From Candidatus Defluviilinea proxima (lineage in GTDB: Bacteria > Chloroflexota > Anaerolineae > Anaerolineales > Villigracilaceae), in assembly GCA_016721115.1 (NCBI GenBank), contig JADKIW010000001.1:1751501-1815500 (forward strand): a DNA stretch of 64,000 nucleotides. The letters run 5' to 3'. The notes under the pieces were generated by a model that saw nothing but the letters and a program-made list of their open reading frames with translations, was not told the DNA's origin and ran no database searches. Of this stretch, positions 33,961-42,776 are shown in pieces; position 1 is the first letter of the stretch; each line of letters opens with the position of its first letter. Both the position numbers and the translations under genes were made by a program.

Positions 33961-36768
33961 ATGCCCATCTATAAATTCCTCGTCCACAACAAAACCAACG
34001 ACCCGCGCAACGGCGGGTACTTACGAGATTCTCAGGCACTCGGCTTTCAGGGCTTGCAACGGATCAGTGTGCAAGACCTGTACTTTGTTGAGGGTCAACT
34101 GTCGCAGGAAGAATTGCAACAGTTGACCCTCAAACTTTTAAGCGACCCTGTCACGCAATCGGCTTCATGGACTGAATTGCCATCGCCTCATTCTACGGGT
34201 GAGCCTGATTCAGTTATTCTGGAAGTTGCCCTTCGCCCCGGCGTGACAGACCCCGTCGCCGAACAACTCGTCCGCGCCGCACATGAGATCGGGCTCAAGG
34301 GAGTCCATCGTGCCGCAACGGGTTCAAGGTTTCAGGTTGAGGGTTTGCAGGTTGAACAGGTTGAGAAACTCGCAAAAGCATTATTAGCGAACAACGTTAT
34401 CCAACACTGGGCGCTTGGCGAGATCAAACCTTCATTCCCTGAAGAAGTTGCTTCAAGCGGAGCCGTTGAACTCATCCTCATCCGAGACCTGTCCGATGAT
34501 GAACTGCTCGCCCTCTCGAAAGAACGCCGCGCCGCATTGGACCTGGCCGAGATGCAAGCCATCAAGGATTACTTCGCTAAAGAAGGCCGTGACCCAACCG
34601 ACGTTGAATTTGAAACCATCGCTCAAACATGGAGCGAACATTGCGTCCATAAAACATTCAAGGCGAAAGTGACCATAGACGATAGACGACAGACCATATC
34701 TCCCGATGGTCAATTGTCCATGGTCGATAGTCTGATCAAGACCTATCTCAAATCAGCAACCGATAAAATTGCTGCTCCCTGGGTCATCTCTGCTTTTGTA
34801 GATAACGCAGGCATCATTGACTTTGATGATGAATACGAGATCAGTTTCAAAGCCGAAACACATAATCATCCCTCTGCGGTCGAACCGTTCGGTGGAGCGA
34901 ACACAGGCGTCGGTGGAGTCATCCGTGATGTGTTGGGTGTCTCTGCAAAACCGATAGCGAATACAGACATCTTGTGCTTCGGTCCGCAAGACCTTGACCC
35001 GAAGTCCCTGCCTGAAGGTGTCTTGCATCCGCGTCGCATTCAATCGGGCGTTGTCGCAGGTGTGCAGGATTATGGCAACAAGATCGGCATCCCCACTGTC
35101 AACGGTGCGATTCTGTATGATGAAGGCTATACAGCTAATCCACTCGTCTTTTGCGGATGTGTTGGCATCGCTCCCAAAGGCAAACATCACAAAGACCCTC
35201 AAGTCGGTGACCGAGTCATTGTTCTGGGCGGTCGCACAGGACGTGATGGTTTACGTGGCGCAACCTTTTCATCCATGACGATGGACGCACAAACTGGCGA
35301 AGTCTCTGGTGCGTCGGTGCAGATCGGCGACCCTATCACCGAAAAGGGATTGATCGATGTCATCGTTCGCGCCCGTGACTTGGGACTCTACAACGATATC
35401 ACTGATTGTGGCGCAGGTGGCTTGTCCTCCGCAGTGGGGGAGATGGCTTCTACCATCGGCTGTGATGTGGACTTGACGAAGGTCCGTTTGAAATACCCCG
35501 GACTTGCTCCATGGGAAATTTGGCTCTCTGAAGCACAGGAGCGTATGGTTGTCGCAGTTTCACCGGATAAAGTTTCTGCTTTACAAGAACTTTGTGACAC
35601 CTTCGATACCGAGCTGACGGACATTGGTGCATTCACAGGTGAAGGTCGCTTGATTGTGCGTTATGGCAAATCCCCTGTCGTCAACATGGACAATGAATTC
35701 CTCCACGATGGTATTCCGCAGAGGCAGTTAAAAGCAGTTATCAGTGACCAGTCATCAGAAATGGTCCATCGTCCATCGTCTATCGTCAATATCAAAGACC
35801 AGCTGCTTTCCCTCCTCTCTTCTCCTAACATCGCATCCAAAGCGTCAGTCATCCGCATCTACGACCACGAAGTGCAAGGCGGGACAGTCGTCAAACCGCT
35901 CACTGGTATCGAAATGGATGCGCCCTCCGATGCGACTGTGCTCAAACCCATTGGCACAAAGGGCACAAAAGGGATTGTCCTTTCGAATGGAATCAACCCC
36001 GAATACGGCAAACGCGACGCTTACAAAATGGCATGGTCCGTCATGGACGAAGCTATTCGCAATGCGGTTGCTGTTGGTGCGGACCCGAAACGTATTGCTG
36101 TTCTCGATAATTTCTGTTGGGGTGATCCACTCCGACCTGAAACGCTTGGCACATTGGTTGAAGCCTGTCGCGGATGTCACGATGCGGCGCTCTTCTATGG
36201 TGCTCCATTCATCAGTGGCAAGGACTCGCTCAACAACGAATATCTCGGCACGGATGGTCTGCGCCACTCTATTCCGCCCACGTTGCTCATCTCTGCCATC
36301 GGTGTCGTTGACGATGTGAGCAAATCCATCACAATGGATTTGAAAGAAGCGGGCAATCTCATTTATCTTGTTGGCGAATTCACAGCCGAACAAAAAGCTG
36401 TGCCCGATGTGCCGCAATCCACGATGCAGGTCTATCAATCCTTGTATCAAGCCATCACAAGCGGACTTGTCCGTTCGGCGCATGATCTCAGCGAAGGTGG
36501 TCTTGCTGTCGCTGTCGCAGAGATGTGTATCGGCGGCCGTCTCGGTATCCAGCTTGAAGTCAAGGATGACGCGCTCTTCAACGAGGTCAACGGCTGTCTG
36601 CTTGTTGAAGTCACACCAGCGAACATATCCGCTTTTGAAAAACAATTTGCTAATCTGCCTTTCCAAAAAATTGGCGATGTCACTGCTAAACCCATTCTAA
36701 AAATTTCAAACGTTGAGATCGCTGTGGATGATCTGGTCCATGCATTCAACAACCCTGATGCCCTATGA
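33961..36768 (+). CDS. purL: FGAM synthase PurL with two PurS-like domains at the N-terminus
   Basis: This enzyme makes formylglycinamidine ribonucleotide from FGAR, ATP and the ammonia delivered by PurQ. The 935-residue protein is longer than the small PurL (about 730). Its first 160 residues hold two PurS-like repeats (about 2-65 and 80-150, the second with LRPGVTDPVAEQLVRAAHE), replacing a separate purS. The catalytic part follows, with TWSEHCVHKTFKA, ETHNHPSAVEPFGGANTG and FSSMTMDAQ. I start at 33961 (AGGA seven bases upstream); the longer frame crosses the upstream hairpin. Two segments, near 238-257 and 590-612, are encoded by short palindromic repeats inserted in frame. PurQ overlaps the end by four bases. 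Confidence 0.93.
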   Translation: MPIYKFLVHNKTNDPRNGGYLRDSQALGFQGLQRISVQDLYFVEGQLSQEELQQLTLKLLSDPVTQSASWTELPSPHSTGEPDSVILEVALRPGVTDPVAEQLVRAAHEIGLKGVHRAATGSRFQVEGLQVEQVEKLAKALLANNVIQHWALGEIKPSFPEEVASSGAVELILIRDLSDDELLALSKERRAALDLAEMQAIKDYFAKEGRDPTDVEFETIAQTWSEHCVHKTFKAKVTIDDRRQTISPDGQLSMVDSLIKTYLKSATDKIAAPWVISAFVDNAGIIDFDDEYEISFKAETHNHPSAVEPFGGANTGVGGVIRDVLGVSAKPIANTDILCFGPQDLDPKSLPEGVLHPRRIQSGVVAGVQDYGNKIGIPTVNGAILYDEGYTANPLVFCGCVGIAPKGKHHKDPQVGDRVIVLGGRTGRDGLRGATFSSMTMDAQTGEVSGASVQIGDPITEKGLIDVIVRARDLGLYNDITDCGAGGLSSAVGEMASTIGCDVDLTKVRLKYPGLAPWEIWLSEAQERMVVAVSPDKVSALQELCDTFDTELTDIGAFTGEGRLIVRYGKSPVVNMDNEFLHDGIPQRQLKAVISDQSSEMVHRPSSIVNIKDQLLSLLSSPNIASKASVIRIYDHEVQGGTVVKPLTGIEMDAPSDATVLKPIGTKGTKGIVLSNGINPEYGKRDAYKMAWSVMDEAIRNAVAVGADPKRIAVLDNFCWGDPLRPETLGTLVEACRGCHDAALFYGAPFISGKDSLNNEYLGTDGLRHSIPPTLLISAIGVVDDVSKSITMDLKEAGNLIYLVGEFTAEQKAVPDVPQSTMQVYQSLYQAITSGLVRSAHDLSEGGLAVAVAEMCIGGRLGIQLEVKDDALFNEVNGCLLVEVTPANISAFEKQFANLPFQKIGDVTAKPILKISNVEIAVDDLVHAFNNPDAL
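34671..34732. repeat. In-frame palindromic repeat inside purL (first)
   Basis: GACCATAGACGATAGACGAC and, inverted, GATGGTCAATTGTCCATGGTCGATAGTC form a repeat of the same GGTC/CCATCGTC family as those at 35761-35788 and in carA. It encodes the loop after HCVHKTFKAK, a place where other PurL proteins are shorter. Confidence 0.65.
35728..35788. repeat. In-frame repeat inside purL (second)
   Basis: AAAGCAGTTATCAGTGACCAGT is followed by ATGGTCCATCGTCCATCG and TCTATCGTC, two repeat types side by side. The segment codes for about 20 polar residues (SDQSSEMVHRPSSIVN) between the two halves of PurL. Confidence 0.65.
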
Positions 36769-37565
36769 AACCAAAAGCACTCGTCCTCCAGGCCCACGGC
36801 TCCAATCGTGATTTCGACGTGATGGAAGCGCTGACCCTCGCAGGTGCGGACGCAATCGGCGTTCCACTCAATGAACTGCGACAAAACAAAACGCTTCTCA
36901 CGGACTTCAACCTGCTCGTTGTCCCCGGCGGCTTCTCCTACGCGGACGCCCTCGGCGCAGGCAAACTCCTTGCCCTTGACCTCGCTTCCTATTTTCAAGA
37001 AGAGATCACTGCGTTCGTTGATGCAGGCAAACCTGTTATCGGTATCTGTAATGGGTTTCAGGCGTTGGTCAAGTCGGGTATCTTGCCGGGAGAATCCCCC
37101 TCTCACAGCGGGAGAGGGGATAGGGGTGAGGGAGAAGTCACCCTCACCTTCAATGCTGAAGGTCATTTCGAATGTCGCTGGGTGAACCTTGCTCCTGTAT
37201 CGCAAACCTGCATCTGGACAAAAGACTTGGAAGAGTCGATTATTTGCCCCATCGCTCATGGTGAAGGCAACTTCCAAGCCTCCCGCTCGTTTCCACTTTC
37301 CTCGTTCATCGAAAGTGACCAGGTTGCACTTACGTACACTTACCCTGATGGCGCCCCTGCCAACGGAGATTATCCCGCCAATCCGAACGGCTCTATTTTA
37401 GACATCGCTGGCATCTGTAATCCACAGGGCAATGTGCTGGGACTCATGCCGCACCCAGAGAATCACATTTATCCACATCAGCATCCGCAGTGGACTCGTG
37501 GTATCAAAGGCAATAGCGGATTGGCATTATTTGAAAACGGCGTGAAATACGCGAGCGCACTATAA
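36765..37565 (+). CDS. purQ: PurQ, glutaminase subunit of FGAM synthase
   Basis: The 266-residue protein is a class I glutamine amidotransferase: VVPGGFSYADALGAGKL, the nucleophile in IGICNGFQALVKSGILPG, and the His-Glu pair near MPHPENH. It supplies ammonia to PurL, with which it overlaps by four bases. It is longer than usual PurQ (about 225-230) partly because a repeat-derived segment (PSHSGRGDRGEG) is inserted just after GILPG, and the start of the following strand is shifted. The insert keeps the frame and lies in a surface loop by the nucleophile elbow. Confidence 0.92.
   Translation: MKPKALVLQAHGSNRDFDVMEALTLAGADAIGVPLNELRQNKTLLTDFNLLVVPGGFSYADALGAGKLLALDLASYFQEEITAFVDAGKPVIGICNGFQALVKSGILPGESPSHSGRGDRGEGEVTLTFNAEGHFECRWVNLAPVSQTCIWTKDLEESIICPIAHGEGNFQASRSFPLSSFIESDQVALTYTYPDGAPANGDYPANPNGSILDIAGICNPQGNVLGLMPHPENHIYPHQHPQWTRGIKGNSGLALFENGVKYASAL
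37096..37148. repeat. In-frame CCCTCTC/GGAGAGGG repeat inside purQ
   Basis: CCCTCTC-ACAGCG-GGAGAGGG is followed by GGTGAGGG (37125-37132) that pairs with CCCTCACC (37141-37148). This is the common GC-rich palindrome family with CCCTCTCC and GGGGTGAGGG parts, here translated as part of PurQ. Confidence 0.7.
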
Positions 37566-37571
37566 GTACTC

Positions 37572-37680
37572 GGTGGTTGAGTAGCCGCGAGTGAAACGAG
37601 CGGCGTATCGAAACCACCAATAAGCAAATTTCTTTTGTTATATGTTGGTTTCGATACGGGCTTCGCCCTACTCAACCAAC
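37572..37680. repeat. TGGTTTCGATACG-type inverted repeat before purC
   Basis: GGTGGTTGAGTAG, CGTATCGAAACCACC and their inverted partners TTGGTTTCGATACG and CTACTCAACCA make a stem of about 25 base pairs with an AT-rich loop. It fills the purQ-purC gap. Confidence 0.75.
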
Positions 37681-37698
37681 GGAGTAAAACTGGTAATC

Positions 37699-38670
37699 AT
37701 GATTGACAAACAGCATCTCACTGAACTTCTTCCATCTGCTCTTGGTGAAACAAACTTGCCTTTGCCCAATAAGCAGATGGGCAAGGTCCGCGAGTGGTAT
37801 GACCTGCCCGATGGTATACGCCTCATCGTCACAACGGATAGACTCTCGGCGTTTGACCGAATCCTTGCCAAGGTTCCATATAAGGGGCAAGTATTGAATC
37901 AACTCTCCGCATGGTGGTTCGATCAGACCAAAGACATTATCCCGAATCATTTGTTGTCTGTACCCGACCCGAACGTCTCGATTGTCACCACTGTTAAGCC
38001 GCTCGCCATCGAAGTCATCGTGCGCGGATACATCACAGGCGTAACAACAACCGCTTTGTGGTATCGCTACTCCATCGGCGAGCGGGATATTTATGGCTAT
38101 AACTTCCCCGAAGGCTTGAAAAAGAATCAAGCCTTGACCGAACCCATCATCACGCCTACCACCAAAGGCGGCGAGACGGGACACGATGAACGCCTGACCT
38201 GCGCTGAAGTGACCGAGAAAGGTTTGCTCGATGAAAAGACTTGGAATCAAGTTCAATCCGCCGCACTCGCCATCTTCAAACGTGGGCAGGAAGTTGCGGA
38301 TAAAGCAGGCTTGATTCTCGTGGACACCAAATACGAATTTGGCATTGCTCCTGACGGAAGTGTGATGTTGATTGACGAAGTCCATACGCCTGACTCATCT
38401 CGTTATTGGAAAGCGGACACTTACCAAGCAAAATTCACCGCAGGCGAAGAACCTGAAAATTTCGACAAGGAATTTGTCCGCATCGCTTACGCCGAAAAAG
38501 GCTATCGTGGCGACGGCGAGATTCCGTCCATGCCCAATGAACTTTGGACGGCGGCAAGCGAACGCTACATCACCATCTATGAAATGCTCACGGGCAAAGC
38601 GTTTGAAGCAGGCGCGTATCCTGTCGAAAATCGCTTGATTGAGAATATGAGAAAGTTAGGAATTTCCTAA
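37699..38670 (+). CDS. purC: SAICAR synthetase
   Basis: The 323-residue protein adds aspartate to CAIR in an ATP-dependent step. It is of the longer PurC type (about 300 residues, as in yeast Ade1 and actinobacteria) and shows GKVREWYDL, TDRLSAFDRILAK, PLAIEVIVRGYITG, LVDTKYEFG and DEVHTPDSSRYW. The start at 37699 (MIDKQHLTELL) fits the family N-terminus. Upstream sequence in the same frame comes from the TGGTTTCGATACG repeat and was left out. It follows purQ in the purine cluster. Confidence 0.93.
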   Translation: MIDKQHLTELLPSALGETNLPLPNKQMGKVREWYDLPDGIRLIVTTDRLSAFDRILAKVPYKGQVLNQLSAWWFDQTKDIIPNHLLSVPDPNVSIVTTVKPLAIEVIVRGYITGVTTTALWYRYSIGERDIYGYNFPEGLKKNQALTEPIITPTTKGGETGHDERLTCAEVTEKGLLDEKTWNQVQSAALAIFKRGQEVADKAGLILVDTKYEFGIAPDGSVMLIDEVHTPDSSRYWKADTYQAKFTAGEEPENFDKEFVRIAYAEKGYRGDGEIPSMPNELWTAASERYITIYEMLTGKAFEAGAYPVENRLIENMRKLGIS

Positions 38671-38699
38671 ACAGGAATAAATAATTGGAACCAGATTGT

Positions 38700-39764
38700 A
38701 TGAAGAAGTTTTGGGTTGTTGGTTTTATTGTAGTTTTTCTGTTTGCTGCCATGTATTTTGCAGTCAATAATTTTTTAACCCCAATCAATTTGGGGGCACA
38801 ACCATTTCCTTTGACAAAAAAATGGGCGGTTTCTTTAAATAGCGGATCAATATTCGACAGTATTGTTGAATTATCAAAAACTGGAGACGGAGTTTTACTT
38901 GCAAAAACAAAAGAAGGTATTTATGCTTTGCAGGAAAATTCTGGTGCAGTGATGTGGTTCTTTGGGCTAAAAAATCAACTCCAACCACGCCCAGCCATTG
39001 CATTTGATGGAATCATTTATACATCAGACAGCAAATATCTTTTAGCAATCTCTCAAAAAGATGGAAAACTAATTTGGGAGCAGGCAGTTGGTAGCGCCAA
39101 TTGGATAGTTGATGTTTCAAAAGACATGGTGCTTGTCAATGAAGTTGCGAACGATATAGTTTCTTTTGATGCTAAGACAGGCAATTTGCTTTGGCGTAAA
39201 GGGGTTGGACGAGGCTTTGTTGCTGCATATATCGATGGTGATTTAATTTATATTCCAGACAACGGTATAGAAGCAGTCGACGCTCAAACAGGTTCAGTAG
39301 TTTGGGGTGATGGGGATGATCCAATCGGTGATTCTGCTTTCCTAGATGGGGTTATTTACTATGCACTGGGAGACAGCATTATAGCTTTCGATGCTAGAAA
39401 AAGAATTGAATTGTGGAGTGTGTTTTTATCAGGCTTTGGTTTCAAACGTCCATTAATTCACGGAGACTATGTATTTGCGATTGACAGGGATTATCTATAT
39501 GCTATTCGTCGTTCCAATGGTTTTCTGGAGTACAAAATCGCATTAGATGCCCCACAAAGCCCAAGTTTTTTAGATGACGAAGTATATGTTAGAGGTCTAT
39601 TTAATCGAGCTATTTGGGTTTTTGATGTAAATACTAAAAAACAAATAGGCTTGTTAGGTACTGCAATGCCAGTATTGCTAGGCGTTGAAAATCAAGACAT
39701 GATATCTGGTAGAGATATGCTGGTATTTGCTACAGGCAATCGCCTGTTCGCTTACAAAAAATAA
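38700..39764 (+). CDS. Membrane-anchored PQQ-like beta-propeller protein
   Basis: The 354-residue protein starts with a signal anchor (about 4-26) and then carries repeated propeller blades of the PQQ/BamB type: GAVMWFFGLKNQ, DGKLIWEQAVG, TGNLLWRKGVG, TGSVVWGDGDD and KRIELWSVFLS, each ending in a Trp strand. It should lie outside the cytoplasmic membrane. Nothing links it to purine synthesis, and its codon use is much AT-richer than that of purC and purE on either side, so it looks like a later insertion into the cluster. No catalytic residues are evident. Confidence 0.75.
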   Translation: MKKFWVVGFIVVFLFAAMYFAVNNFLTPINLGAQPFPLTKKWAVSLNSGSIFDSIVELSKTGDGVLLAKTKEGIYALQENSGAVMWFFGLKNQLQPRPAIAFDGIIYTSDSKYLLAISQKDGKLIWEQAVGSANWIVDVSKDMVLVNEVANDIVSFDAKTGNLLWRKGVGRGFVAAYIDGDLIYIPDNGIEAVDAQTGSVVWGDGDDPIGDSAFLDGVIYYALGDSIIAFDARKRIELWSVFLSGFGFKRPLIHGDYVFAIDRDYLYAIRRSNGFLEYKIALDAPQSPSFLDDEVYVRGLFNRAIWVFDVNTKKQIGLLGTAMPVLLGVENQDMISGRDMLVFATGNRLFAYKK

Positions 39765-39777
39765 TTGAGGAATATCG

Positions 39778-40275
39778 ATGAATTCATTAATTGCCATCAT
39801 CATGGGTTCCAAGTCTGATTGGGAGACGATGGAACATGCTACCAAGGTTCTCGATGAGTTGAAGATTCCATATGAAGTGAAAATCGTTTCGGCGCATCGC
39901 ACGCCTGATCTGCTTTTTCAATTTGCAGAGTCGGCTCATGAGCGTGGCATTGAAGTCATCATTGCGGGAGCAGGCGGTGCGGCGCACTTGCCTGGCATGA
40001 CTGCCGCCAAAACGCATCTGCCTGTGCTTGGTGTGCCTGTCCAATCGAAGGCGCTCAATGGCATGGATTCGCTGCTCTCCATCGTGCAGATGCCTGCGGG
40101 CATTCCTGTCGGCACGCTCGCCATCGGTCGTGCGGGAGCGGTCAATGCGGCGTTGCTAGCGGCGTCCATCGTTGCCAACAAACATCCCGAGCATCTCGAT
40201 GCCTTGCTTGCCTATCGCGCCAAGCAGACTCAGTCCGTTTTGGATAACCCCGATCCGCGAGCAGATAACGGATGA
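39778..40275 (+). CDS. purE: N5-carboxyaminoimidazole ribonucleotide mutase
   Basis: The 165-residue class I PurE moves the carboxyl group of N5-CAIR to give CAIR. GSKSDWETM, the catalytic-site VSAHRTPD and the GAGGAAHLPGM loop are complete. It pairs with PurK, whose start overlaps the purE stop (ATGA). The separate purE-purK pair means this bacterium uses the bicarbonate/ATP route rather than direct carboxylation. Confidence 0.95.
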   Translation: MNSLIAIIMGSKSDWETMEHATKVLDELKIPYEVKIVSAHRTPDLLFQFAESAHERGIEVIIAGAGGAAHLPGMTAAKTHLPVLGVPVQSKALNGMDSLLSIVQMPAGIPVGTLAIGRAGAVNAALLAASIVANKHPEHLDALLAYRAKQTQSVLDNPDPRADNG

Positions 40276-41336
40276 CAATGATCGGTATTTTAGGAGCGGG
40301 ACAACTGGGACGGATGCTGGCATTAGCTGGATATCCACTCGGACATCGCTTCCGCTTCTTAGACCCCGCTTCGGACTCACCTGCAGGTTTGCTCGCTGAC
40401 CATTTGGCATTGGACTACGCTGATACATCTGCCCGCGAGCAATTCGCAAATGGACTCGATGTAATCACATACGAGTTCGAGAACGTCCCTGTGGATGCGG
40501 CGCGACATCTGGAGAAGTTCGTCCCTGTCTACCCGCCTTCAATTGCGTTGGAGAAAGCACAAGATCGATTTGTTGAGAAATCATTTTTCTGTGAATTAGG
40601 CATTCCAACTCCCAAGTTCACAACGGATTTATCAAAAACAGATGCTATTGGTTTTCCTTCTGTGTTGAAGACTCGCCGTATGGGATACGATGGCAAAGGT
40701 CAAAGCATTGTTCATTCTCAAGCAGAATTGGCTGCTGAAAAAGCAAAAGATTGGATTTTAGAAGAATTCGTTTCATTCGACCGTGAACTTTCCATCATTG
40801 CTGTGCGGAATAGATCTGGCGAGACGAAGTTCTATCCATTGATCGAGAATCATCATCGTGATGGGATCTTGCGGCTGTCTCTTGTGACTGGGAATGTCTC
40901 GGTAGAGTTACAGAAGCAAGCGGAAGAGTATGCAACAAAGATAATGTCTGCTTTGAATTATGTTGGTGTGTTGACAATTGAGTTCTTTGAGAAGGACGGT
41001 CACTTGCTGGCAAATGAAATGGCGCCACGCGTTCACAACAGCGGGCATTGGACGATCGAAGGGGCGGTGACGTCTCAGTTTGAGAATCAGGTTCGGGCGG
41101 TGACTGATGCGCCGCTTGGGAGCACGAATCCGCTTGGGGTGTGTGCCATGGTCAATTTGGTAGGAACGCTTCCAGATGAGACATCCATTCTGAAGATCGA
41201 AGGCGCGCATTTGCATTTGTATGATAAAGCTCCACGACCGAAACGTAAGATCGGTCATATTACATTGGTTGAAAAAGATTTAGAAACTTTGCAGGAAAAA
41301 CTTAACGAGATAAGGAATGTGTATGACGAATTTTGA
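40272..41336 (+). CDS. purK: N5-carboxyaminoimidazole ribonucleotide synthase
   Basis: The 354-residue ATP-grasp enzyme carboxylates AIR to N5-CAIR with ATP and bicarbonate. ILGAGQLGRMLALA opens the protein, followed by the ATP-grasp core RRMGYDGKGQ, WILEEFVSFDRELSIIAVR and NEMAPRVHNSGHWTIEGA. Its start is coupled to purE by a four-base overlap and its 3' end overlaps purF by 14 bases. Confidence 0.95.
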   Translation: MTMIGILGAGQLGRMLALAGYPLGHRFRFLDPASDSPAGLLADHLALDYADTSAREQFANGLDVITYEFENVPVDAARHLEKFVPVYPPSIALEKAQDRFVEKSFFCELGIPTPKFTTDLSKTDAIGFPSVLKTRRMGYDGKGQSIVHSQAELAAEKAKDWILEEFVSFDRELSIIAVRNRSGETKFYPLIENHHRDGILRLSLVTGNVSVELQKQAEEYATKIMSALNYVGVLTIEFFEKDGHLLANEMAPRVHNSGHWTIEGAVTSQFENQVRAVTDAPLGSTNPLGVCAMVNLVGTLPDETSILKIEGAHLHLYDKAPRPKRKIGHITLVEKDLETLQEKLNEIRNVYDEF

Positions 41337-42774
41337 TGAATCACCAAAAGAAGAGTGCGGAGTTATTGGTATCTTTGCGCCGAATGAGGACGTGGCGCGC
41401 ATGACTTTCTTTGGGTTGTATGCCTTACAGCATCGTGGACAGGAAGCCGCGGGGATGGCGGTTGCGGATGGACAGGTGATGGCGATGCATAAGGGTGTGG
41501 GTTTTGTGTCGCGTGTTTTTACACCAGAGACGATGGCTGATCTGAATGGACATTATGCGATTGGACATACACGTTATTCGACGACAGGCTCATCATCGTT
41601 GCGAAATGCACAGCCGTTCATGATCGAGACGATTCATGGTCCGTTGGCGTTGGCGCATAATGGGAACTTGGTTAACTCGGCGGAGTTACGCAATGAGTTG
41701 ATGGGGCAGGGTGTTGGTTTTTCATCGTCATCGGATACCGAAGTGATGACGATGATGTTGGCTCGTAATGAAGGCGCCACGTGGGAAGAACGCATCCGCA
41801 ATGCGATGAAGAAGTGGGTGGGTGCGTATTCGTTGGTGATCTTGACGCGTGATTGTGTGTATGCGGTGCGTGACCCGTGGGGCTTTCGCCCGTTGTGCGT
41901 GGGATTGTTACCTGGCGGCGGACATGCGGTTGCATCTGAGACAGGCGCTTTGCACACATTGGGATGCGAAGCCATCCGCGATGTGAAACCTGGGGAAGTG
42001 GTGTCTTTATCGAACAGTGCGTTGAAAGTGATGCAAGCGATGAAGCCTGTGTCGCCAACAGCGATGTGTATCTTTGAGCATATTTATTTCGCCCGCCCCG
42101 ACCAGACATGGGACAAAATCAATGTTCATCATGTGCGGCAAAGATTGGGAGAGGAGTTGGCGGGAGAAGTCATAAACGGACTTTCTCACGGACTCACGGA
42201 AGAAAACGGACAATTTGCTGACGTGGTTATCCCTGTGCCTGATTCTTCGATCCCTGCGGCGGTTGGGTTTTCGCGGGTGAGTAAGATCCCATACAACGAT
42301 GGCTTTATCAAGAATCGTTATGTTGGCCGAACATTTATTGAACCAACGGATTCGCTTCGTAAGCGCGGTGTGGCATTGAAGTTCAATGTCATCAATGAAA
42401 ATGTGCAGGATAAGCGAGTTGTGGTGATTGACGATAGTATCGTGCGCGGCAATACAACGGGACCGTTGATCAAATTGTTGCGCAATGCGGGAGCGAAGGA
42501 AGTACACATGGCTATCACATGCCCGCCGATCGCTCATCCGTGTTTCATGGGCGTGGACATGGGACGACACGAAGATTTGATCGCTTATCAACGCACCGTG
42601 GATGAGATCCGTGAATTGGTGGGGGCGGATAGTTTGCACTACTTGTCAGCAGATGGAATGATGCGCGCGCTCAAGCGGAAAGATGGGTTCTGTCAGGCGT
42701 GCTTTACCGGACAGTATCCGATCCCTGTAGATTTGTCGAATGTGAAGACTGGGTTTGAAAGGGTGACGAAGTAA
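41323..42774 (+). CDS. purF: Amidophosphoribosyltransferase, Fe-S type
   Basis: This enzyme starts the pathway, making phosphoribosylamine from PRPP and glutamine. The 483-residue protein begins with an 11-residue propeptide before the catalytic Cys (EECGVIGIF), as in Bacillus subtilis PurF. Cysteines in MCIFEHIYF, CPPIAHPCF and FCQACF match the four ligands of that enzyme's [4Fe-4S] cluster. The PRPP motif VVVIDDSIVRGNT is intact. The start at 41323 is chosen because AAGGA lies at a good distance; an in-frame ATG at 41317 is too close. Confidence 0.95.
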   Translation: MTNFDESPKEECGVIGIFAPNEDVARMTFFGLYALQHRGQEAAGMAVADGQVMAMHKGVGFVSRVFTPETMADLNGHYAIGHTRYSTTGSSSLRNAQPFMIETIHGPLALAHNGNLVNSAELRNELMGQGVGFSSSSDTEVMTMMLARNEGATWEERIRNAMKKWVGAYSLVILTRDCVYAVRDPWGFRPLCVGLLPGGGHAVASETGALHTLGCEAIRDVKPGEVVSLSNSALKVMQAMKPVSPTAMCIFEHIYFARPDQTWDKINVHHVRQRLGEELAGEVINGLSHGLTEENGQFADVVIPVPDSSIPAAVGFSRVSKIPYNDGFIKNRYVGRTFIEPTDSLRKRGVALKFNVINENVQDKRVVVIDDSIVRGNTTGPLIKLLRNAGAKEVHMAITCPPIAHPCFMGVDMGRHEDLIAYQRTVDEIRELVGADSLHYLSADGMMRALKRKDGFCQACFTGQYPIPVDLSNVKTGFERVTK

Positions 42775-42776
42775 AT

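Noticed and set aside
35944..35976. GGCACAAAGGGCACAAAAGGG in purL as another inserted repeat
   Set aside because: It resembles the CACAAAGG repeat, but GTKGTKG fits the normal glycine-rich PurL loop and no inverted partner lies nearby.
35845..36666. 273-codon minus-strand frame inside purL
   Set aside because: Fully antisense to conserved PurL residues and without recognisable protein features.
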